This document shows positions 29,768 to 34,806 of a DNA stretch of 34,806 nucleotides, piece by piece. Below the pieces are notes generated by a model. It saw only the letters and a program-made list of their open reading frames with translations. It ran no database searches and had not been told where the DNA came from. Position 1 is the stretch's first letter. Each line of letters begins with the position of its first letter. The position numbers and the translations under genes are program-made. This DNA comes from Bacillota bacterium (lineage in GTDB: Bacteria > Bacillota > Clostridia > Oscillospirales > Feifaniaceae), in NCBI GenBank assembly GCA_030705925.1, contig JAUZPM010000021.1:1-34806 (forward strand). The letters run 5' to 3'.

Positions 29768-30310
29768 ATCGAGGATCATGTATTAATACGCCGGATACTG
29801 AATGGCGATAAGATGGCTTTTGACATTCTGGTGCAAAAACACTACCAAAATATCTACAGCTATTGCGTCAGGCGAATCGGATACGATGCTGCCGCCGACC
29901 TGACACAGGAGGTTTTTCTTAAACTGGTCAAAACAATTTACGCCTATCGTTTTACTGGCAAGTTCACAAGTTTTCTTTTTACAATCGCGGTCAATACCTG
30001 CAATGATTATGCGAAAAAGCCGCATCGGTCCTGTGAGGATATCGATTGCTTGCAGGAATCTGACGGACATCCGGCACCATTGGAAAAGGTCTTGGATTCT
30101 GAGCAGGCAGAAATGATCCGGCACGAGCTTGACGCACTCTCCGACACTCAAAAAGACGCGATTATTCTTTATTATTATCACGGCCTAAAGGCAAAGGATA
30201 TCGCAAAAATTACGGGTGTCGGTGTGCCGACTGCAAAGTCACGTTTAAAGCAAGGTATGGACAAGCTAAAAAAATCCTTTCAGAAGGAGGATTACTTTGA
30301 AAAACAATGA
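29768..30310 (+). CDS. ECF-type sigma-70 factor, probable non-canonical start
   Basis: The sigma-2 region reads FDILVQKHYQNIYSYCVRRI and DLTQEVFLKLVKTIYAYR. Sigma-4 reads LDALSDTQKDAIILYYYHGL and AKDIAKITGVGVPTAKSRLKQGMDKL. The first canonical start is ATG 29813 (165 residues) but it has no good ribosome site and cuts the usual N-terminal helix. The frame is open upstream to 29741 and encodes IEDHVLIRRILNGDKMAFD, which matches ECF N-termini. A strong GGAGAGGAGG (29750-29759) points to an ATC at 29768, where an ATG would be expected, giving 180 residues. This is either a rare start or a start-codon mutation. The factor should direct RNA polymerase to its own operon of transporter genes. It overlaps the next gene by 14 bases. 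Confidence 0.85.
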   Translation: MEDHVLIRRILNGDKMAFDILVQKHYQNIYSYCVRRIGYDAAADLTQEVFLKLVKTIYAYRFTGKFTSFLFTIAVNTCNDYAKKPHRSCEDIDCLQESDGHPAPLEKVLDSEQAEMIRHELDALSDTQKDAIILYYYHGLKAKDIAKITGVGVPTAKSRLKQGMDKLKKSFQKEDYFEKQ

Positions 30311-31049
30311 CTATTTGAACAAAATACTGTCACAGTTTACGGTTTCCCCAGCGAGGGAGAGCGACATTTCACAAACGGTGCTGATGGGGCAAAATGAACT
30401 TTACAGACTGAGGCGCAGTAAGACGCCTCGTATGAGCTTGGTTTTAGAACAACTCAAATTCATTTCTCCGCTGCTTTGGGTCACACAGTTACTTACCATT
30501 CTCTTAATGGTGATACTGTCTGTGAATCTGATGAACCCATATTTAGAAGTACGGCAGATTTTATTTACCATAACGCCGCTGCTGGCTTTATTTGCCGCGC
30601 CGGAGCTTATTAAAAGCGTTATCTACGATATGTCTGAGCTTGAAAACGTTTGTAAGAACAGCGCGTCGAAGGTCTTATTGGCAAGGTTTATTGTGATAGG
30701 TTGTGCCAACCTTGTGGCAATTACTATTGTAACCGGCATCGTTTCAGCCCGATATGGTATGACATTTACGCAGGTCATCCTATACGGGTTGGTGCCGTTC
30801 AACATTGTTAACGGATTGAATCTGCTCGTTTTTGATCTTTTTAAGGTGCATTCTTCTTTCATCGCGATGGCCGTTTCCCTTTGTTCGGTCGTTATGATGA
30901 AGGTCATCACAGAACTGAGCTTCTTTGCCGCAATCGGCGAAATTGCATGGAGCATTTTATTTTTGAGTACGGCGCTGTGGCTGCTCGCGGAGCTTTGCCG
31001 ATTTATGCGTTCACAGACAGAGAGGGAGGAATACCTGCAATGGAATTAA
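30297..31049 (+). CDS. Membrane protein of the sigma/ABC operon
   Basis: 250 residues from a TTG with GAAGGAGG 6 bases upstream. A ~50-residue cytoplasmic start is followed by about six hydrophobic helices (LLWVTQLLTILLMVILSVNL, ILFTITPLLALFAAPEL, LLARFIVIGCANLVAITIVTGI, VILYGLVPFNIVNGLNLLVF, SSFIAMAVSLCSVVMMKVI and EIAWSILFLSTALWLLAEL). It is placed between the sigma factor and the ATPase and overlaps both (14 and 10 bases). This suggests either an anti-sigma/sensor role or an additional transporter subunit. No anti-sigma zinc motif (HxxxCxxC) is present. Confidence 0.72.
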   Translation: MKNNDYLNKILSQFTVSPARESDISQTVLMGQNELYRLRRSKTPRMSLVLEQLKFISPLLWVTQLLTILLMVILSVNLMNPYLEVRQILFTITPLLALFAAPELIKSVIYDMSELENVCKNSASKVLLARFIVIGCANLVAITIVTGIVSARYGMTFTQVILYGLVPFNIVNGLNLLVFDLFKVHSSFIAMAVSLCSVVMMKVITELSFFAAIGEIAWSILFLSTALWLLAELCRFMRSQTEREEYLQWN

Positions 31050-31906
31050 CTATTCAGTCACTTACGAAAAAATATGGGAGCAAGCTGGCTGTTGACCGTT
31101 TTTCTGCTACTTTTACCGAAGGCGTTTATGGCTTGCTTGGTGCCAACGGTTCGGGTAAAACGACGCTGATGCGGATGATGTGCGGCCTTCTGAGGCCAAC
31201 ATCGGGAGAGGTTTCGCTCGACGGTGTCAGCATCAAAGATTTGGGCGAAGGTTACCGGGAGCTGCTTGGCTATCTGCCACAGAATTTCGGGTATTATCCA
31301 GACTTCACCGCATGGGATTTTATGATGTATTTATCCTCATTGAAGGGCTTATCAAAATTGACCGCGAAAGAGCGATGCGGGGAGCTTCTTGAAAAGGTTG
31401 GACTGTACGATGTCCGAAAGAAGAAAATCAAGACCTATTCCGGAGGCATGCGCCAGCGGCTGGGTATTGCGCAATCTCTCATCAACGATCCGAAGATTTT
31501 GATTCTTGACGAACCCACTGCCGGACTTGATCCGAAAGAGCGCGCAAAGTTCCGTAACATCATAAGTGACCATTCTACAGGGAAAATTGTATTGCTGTCC
31601 ACTCATATTGTTTCAGATGTGGAGTATATTGCCGATGAAATCATGATTATGAAGCACGGGCAGCTTTCCCAGCAGGATCACGCAGACCATATCTGCGACA
31701 GCATCAGTCGGTTTGTATGGAACTGCGAAGTTTCATCTGATGAAGCGGAGAGCTACAGCGAACGGTTCGTAATCAGTAACTTAAAACATAACGGCGATAA
31801 AGTGGAGCTTCGCATTGTATCAGCAACGCAACCATGCGAAAATGCGGTAATTGTCTCGCCCAATCTGGAGGATCTATACCTTTATCATTTTAAAGAGGAA
31901 GCATAA
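31040..31906 (+). CDS. ABC transporter ATP-binding protein
   Basis: 288 residues from an ATG with GGGAGGA upstream. Walker A GANGSGKTT (34-42), Q-loop YLPQNFGYY, signature YSGGMRQR (near 134), Walker B ILILDEPTAGLDP (about 152-164) and the H-loop STHIVSD are all intact. The C-terminal ~70 residues after the nucleotide-binding domain are typical of ABC-2 exporters of the CcmA/drug-resistance type. It energises the two permeases downstream, whose genes overlap or follow closely (TAATG with the first). Likely cargo is a peptide, lipid or antibiotic. Confidence 0.95.
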   Translation: MELTIQSLTKKYGSKLAVDRFSATFTEGVYGLLGANGSGKTTLMRMMCGLLRPTSGEVSLDGVSIKDLGEGYRELLGYLPQNFGYYPDFTAWDFMMYLSSLKGLSKLTAKERCGELLEKVGLYDVRKKKIKTYSGGMRQRLGIAQSLINDPKILILDEPTAGLDPKERAKFRNIISDHSTGKIVLLSTHIVSDVEYIADEIMIMKHGQLSQQDHADHICDSISRFVWNCEVSSDEAESYSERFVISNLKHNGDKVELRIVSATQPCENAVIVSPNLEDLYLYHFKEEA

Positions 31907-33144
31907 TGAGGCGCATCATTTGGTTTGAACTAAAAAAGATGATATTGCGTCCGATATCTCTGGCAATCCTTATACTGACTCTTGCGATAAACTGCCTGTC
32001 CATCTTTACGGACAGAACCGGGGATTTTGTTTCGCACGATGAAATAATGGCACTGAGGGCAGAGCAGACGAAATATGCCGGCAAGATAGATCAGAACTGG
32101 ACGGATGAGATAGAGAAAAAAATCACTGCGATTACGGAGAACCCCAAAAATCTGATGTCCGAGGATGAAAAAGAAGCCGTCCGTAAGGAATATATGGAAC
32201 GCGGATATACGCGAGAATATGTGGACAGCCTGCCGAATTCGGCGTTTCTGAAACCAGAAATCAAAAGCGGCTTGCCCTATGTGGTACTGGAAGGCGCTGA
32301 ATACTCTTCCAGATTTTACAGCAATGTCAAAGCCCTATCCACATCGCTCGGTGAATATTACCGTGCAAAGTATCAGGGAGAAAAGGGTGAGGTCCTTGCG
32401 CAAAAAGCTGAAAATATGTATGGGTATCTTGCGGAGGACTATACTGCGTATTACGATTGTTGCCTGGGCTGGAGCAAGCTGATTGATATGCAGCGCATCT
32501 TGCCGCTTACAGTGGGACTGTTTTTGCTCATAGCACTGTCCTCTGTTTTTTCGGGGGAATACAATCAGAAAACCGACAGTCTGCTGTTGTCTGCAAAGTA
32601 TGGCAGAAGCAAACTGATCGGGGCTAAAATCGCAGCATCCTTTCTGCTGGCGGCGGGGGTATGGCTTTTAATACTGCTTATCAATCTCATTCTCGCAGGC
32701 AGTGTTTTCGGCTTGGAGGGAACGCAAACCTTTGTGCAGGACTGGCAGTACAATACTTGTCCCTTCCCCTATACGGAACTGTCCAATTATCTTGCCGTAT
32801 GCGGCATGAGCTTAACGGGCATAGTCATTTTCACGGCGGTGATTTTGTTCGTTTCCGCAAAGACAAGGAGGCCGTTTATTACGCTGCTCATTTGCGGCGT
32901 GGTCCTGCTGTCACCCGTTATCGGGAATATTTCTCAACTCGGTGCGTTTATGAGTGAAATACTCGCCTTTGCCCCTGCCAATACCCTAATCGCCGCCAAT
33001 CATTTTGCTTTTTTTAAGGCATATTACGTTTTCGGTCACGCAATTTTAATGCAGGCAACCGTGCCTGTAGTTGCCGTTGCGGTATCCGGGCTGTTGATAC
33101 CTTTCGCGTGCCGAGCATTTGAACGGCATCAGGTAGAGAATTAA
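31906..33144 (+). CDS. ABC-2-type permease, first of two paralogues
   Basis: 412 residues starting MRRIIWFELKKMILRP. Helix one (about 17-34) is followed by a ~165-residue extracytoplasmic domain, then five helices from about residue 200 (LTVGLFLLIALSSVFSG, ASFLLAAGVWLLILLINLIL, LTGIVIFTAVILFVSA, FITLLICGVVLLSPVIG and ATVPVVAVAVSGLLIPF). The KTDSLLLSAKYGRSKLIGAKI segment is the cytoplasmic coupling helix of ABC-2 exporters. It begins inside the ATPase stop (TAATG). The closely similar gene at 33157 probably supplies the other half of a heterodimeric channel. Confidence 0.9.
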   Translation: MRRIIWFELKKMILRPISLAILILTLAINCLSIFTDRTGDFVSHDEIMALRAEQTKYAGKIDQNWTDEIEKKITAITENPKNLMSEDEKEAVRKEYMERGYTREYVDSLPNSAFLKPEIKSGLPYVVLEGAEYSSRFYSNVKALSTSLGEYYRAKYQGEKGEVLAQKAENMYGYLAEDYTAYYDCCLGWSKLIDMQRILPLTVGLFLLIALSSVFSGEYNQKTDSLLLSAKYGRSKLIGAKIAASFLLAAGVWLLILLINLILAGSVFGLEGTQTFVQDWQYNTCPFPYTELSNYLAVCGMSLTGIVIFTAVILFVSAKTRRPFITLLICGVVLLSPVIGNISQLGAFMSEILAFAPANTLIAANHFAFFKAYYVFGHAILMQATVPVVAVAVSGLLIPFACRAFERHQVEN

Positions 33145-33156
33145 GGAGTGAATTAC

Positions 33157-34416
33157 TTGAAAGAAATTATAAGGTTTGAGCTACATAAAAGCATCCGTAA
33201 GCCGGTAGTGCTTATAGCATTTGCCGCCATCCTGCTTGTAGATATTCTCTCAATATTTTTGGGGACATTTTCTGGCGAGCCAACTTACGGCTTGCAATAT
33301 AACAGGGAAAAAGTAAAGCAGCTTCAGAAGGAGCAATCCGTGTTCGCCGGAGTCATCAATGATGCATGGATACAGCGTGTAAAAGATACGGAGAGCGCGA
33401 TACTGAGTAACCCTGCTAATCAGGTCAGCGCAGAGGAACGCGAGAAAATAACACAGGAGCTGCTTAACGAAGGACTGTCGGAAGATGCCATCAATTCTAC
33501 TGACAATGTCGCTCGCTTTGTGAAACAGGAAGTACTGTCGAGCCGCGAGTTTGACTGTCTGGAGGAGCCCTCAAGCGCGTCCGGTTTTTATCAAGATGCC
33601 GACACAACCGGCAAGCAGGTGGCTGAGAATTACCGTTCGGCCTACAGTGGCGAAAAGGGCGAGGCTCTGGCAGCTAAAGCGGAAGCAATGTACGGCTACC
33701 TGAGCAGCGGATATCAGGCGTATTTCGACTATGACTGGGGCTGGTCCAGACTCCAAGCCATGCAGACGGTGCTTCCATTTACCGTTGCGGTGTTCCTTCT
33801 TATCGTATTGACGCCCCTGTTTTCATCCGAATACGCAAAAAGGACCGATTCACTTTTGCTGTGCTCCAAGTATGGAAAGAATAAGCTGATCAAAGCAAAA
33901 ATAATGACGGGATTTATTATTGCAATATCCATCTGGCTGCTGATACAAGTTTTCAACGCCATACTGGTATTTTCACTGTTCGGAATTGAGGGGGCGACAG
34001 CTTTTGTGCAGAATTGGTCGGTCAATCCAAGCCCTTACGCCTTTACATGGCTTACAAGTTATCTATCGGTATCTGCAATGAGCTTTTTGGGTCTTCTGTT
34101 TTTAACCTCAGCGGTGCTATTCATCTCATCCCGATGCAAAAACGCTTTTGTATCGCTTATTGTAGGAGTAGTTATTATCTTATTACCTGCATTGCATCTT
34201 GATATTTTTTCCGGAGATGCCATCAGTAAAATTTTGATGTTCCATCCAGCAAAAGTGCTTATCGGCTCAGACCAGTTCAAAACCTTTGAGGCGTTTTATA
34301 TTTGTGGAAAAGTCGTTATGCTTTCGATTGCAGTTGCAGTTGTGACCGCTACGTTGTCTGTGTTCATGATATTCGGCACTTATTATAGCTTCAAACGACA
34401 TCAGGTGAAAAATTAA
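33157..34416 (+). CDS. ABC-2-type permease, second paralogue
   Basis: 419 residues from a TTG with AAGGAG 8 bases upstream; the in-frame GTG at 33148 abuts that site. The order of features is the same as in the first permease: MKEIIRFELHKSIRKPV, helix one, a ~175-residue extracytoplasmic domain, the coupling segment RTDSLLLCSKYGKNKLIKAKI, five helices and a C-terminal FKRHQVKN. The external domains share YRxxYxGEKGExLAxKAExMYGYL, so their fold is conserved. Large external domains of this kind occur in exporters that act on cell-wall or lipid-linked compounds. Confidence 0.9.
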   Translation: MKEIIRFELHKSIRKPVVLIAFAAILLVDILSIFLGTFSGEPTYGLQYNREKVKQLQKEQSVFAGVINDAWIQRVKDTESAILSNPANQVSAEEREKITQELLNEGLSEDAINSTDNVARFVKQEVLSSREFDCLEEPSSASGFYQDADTTGKQVAENYRSAYSGEKGEALAAKAEAMYGYLSSGYQAYFDYDWGWSRLQAMQTVLPFTVAVFLLIVLTPLFSSEYAKRTDSLLLCSKYGKNKLIKAKIMTGFIIAISIWLLIQVFNAILVFSLFGIEGATAFVQNWSVNPSPYAFTWLTSYLSVSAMSFLGLLFLTSAVLFISSRCKNAFVSLIVGVVIILLPALHLDIFSGDAISKILMFHPAKVLIGSDQFKTFEAFYICGKVVMLSIAVAVVTATLSVFMIFGTYYSFKRHQVKN

Positions 34417-34497
34417 GTGGAAACAGATTGATATTTGTGGAAATGAAAAGGAAGCCCATATTGCTTATTACTGATGGTTTTTTATGTGATGCTCGGT

Positions 34498-34806
34498 TTA
34501 TCTTGATAAAAATTTTTTACAAGTAACTAATACAGCGACGTCAGAGAAAATACCGCCATCATTTAATAATTTCAAAATATTGCAATTGTCCGATTTACAT
34601 AGTGCCAGTTTTGGAAAAAATAATCGGAGGCTTCTCGAAAGGGTGTATTGAAACCCTTGGTCACTGTGGAGCTGTAACTCTGCGGTGACCGATTCTTTTT
34701 CTTTGGCTACTTGGATTGTATTAAGCACAAGATTAATCGTTTGCTCCGTGCCTGTTTTGTGAGCGACGATGCTGTTATCGTAAAGATCACGAATTATGGA
34801 CAAATA
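34498..34806 (-). pseudogene. IS3-family transposase (orfB) fragment
   Basis: Minus-strand sequence running off the window edge. Readable rve integrase-core segments are MSIIRDLYDNSIVAHKTGT and ELQLHSDQGFQYT, which include the second catalytic Asp (HSDQG). After QYT the conserved continuation (normally Y-x-x-L-T-x-x-Y-G-I) and the catalytic Glu are replaced by unrelated residues, so the end is deleted or rearranged. The 5' part lies outside the window. Confidence 0.85.
34587..34607. repeat. Possible inverted-repeat end of the broken IS3 element
   Basis: TGTCCGATTTACATAGTGCC begins with TG, as IS3-family ends do, and lies just past the point where transposase similarity stops. The matching end would lie outside the window, so this is only a candidate. 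Confidence 0.25.

Overview
The window looks like the chromosome of a spore-forming clostridium (Bacillota, probably Oscillospirales-like). The GC content is moderate, Shine-Dalgarno sites are strong GGAGG types, TTG and GTG starts are common, and short rho-independent terminators follow many genes. The gene families also fit: an SLH-domain surface protein, a DacA-type carboxypeptidase, FeoAB, UBA/DUF4342 proteins, CPBP protease and Tn-type serine recombinase remnants. No rRNA, tRNA or CRISPR array was seen. The exact taxon cannot be read from the sequence alone.

Layout. 1-2.6 kb: the end of a secreted Ig-like/cadherin-like protein, then an S-layer-anchored protein with a natural Gly-Ser linker. 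2.7-5.1 kb: D,D-carboxypeptidase, Zn-dependent phospholipase C-like protein and a DUF3800 protein. 5.1-7.4 kb: an iron-uptake operon (feoA-like, feoB) preceded by two perfect TGTTAG-N6-CTAACA dyads of DtxR/IdeR type. 7.4-7.7 kb: two tandem copies of an unrecognised structured RNA. The second has its own strong promoter and a terminator. 7.7-10.6 kb: UBA/DUF4342 membrane protein, response regulator and histidine kinase, preceded by four 11-bp-spaced repeats. The same repeat array precedes a second UBA/DUF4342 gene at 13.4 kb, which suggests a small regulon of this two-component system.

10.6-11.3 kb: a probable MazF/PemK-like toxin with a 50-residue partner. 11.3-15.8 kb: murI, a GNAT, a flavodoxin-family reductase, the UBA paralogue and small membrane or acidic proteins, mostly on the minus strand. 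16.3-21.1 kb: short single-gene units, including two genes under 50 codons, an HD phosphohydrolase, a lipoprotein, and a tandem pair of secreted, membrane-anchored SHOCT-tailed paralogues. 21.2-23.8 kb: a likely operon of PH-domain protein, CPBP protease, GNAT and SDR. 23.8-25.0 kb: two Cys-rich paralogues on the minus strand that look like spore-surface proteins. 25.5-28.7 kb: membrane proteins, plus a 500-bp gene-free stretch rich in nested stems (candidate structured RNA) upstream of a 509-residue membrane protein.

28.7-34.8 kb is accessory DNA. It holds a frameshifted and truncated serine recombinase, a short peptide gene, and a tightly overlapping operon of ECF-type sigma factor, membrane protein, ABC ATPase and two paralogous ABC-2 permeases. 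It ends in a broken IS3-type transposase at the window edge.

The best candidates for something undescribed are the tandem RNA downstream of feoB, the 11-bp array shared by both UBA/DUF4342 genes, the structured RNA candidate near 26.9 kb, and the Cys-rich protein pair. All functions are inferred from motifs read by eye; no database search was run.
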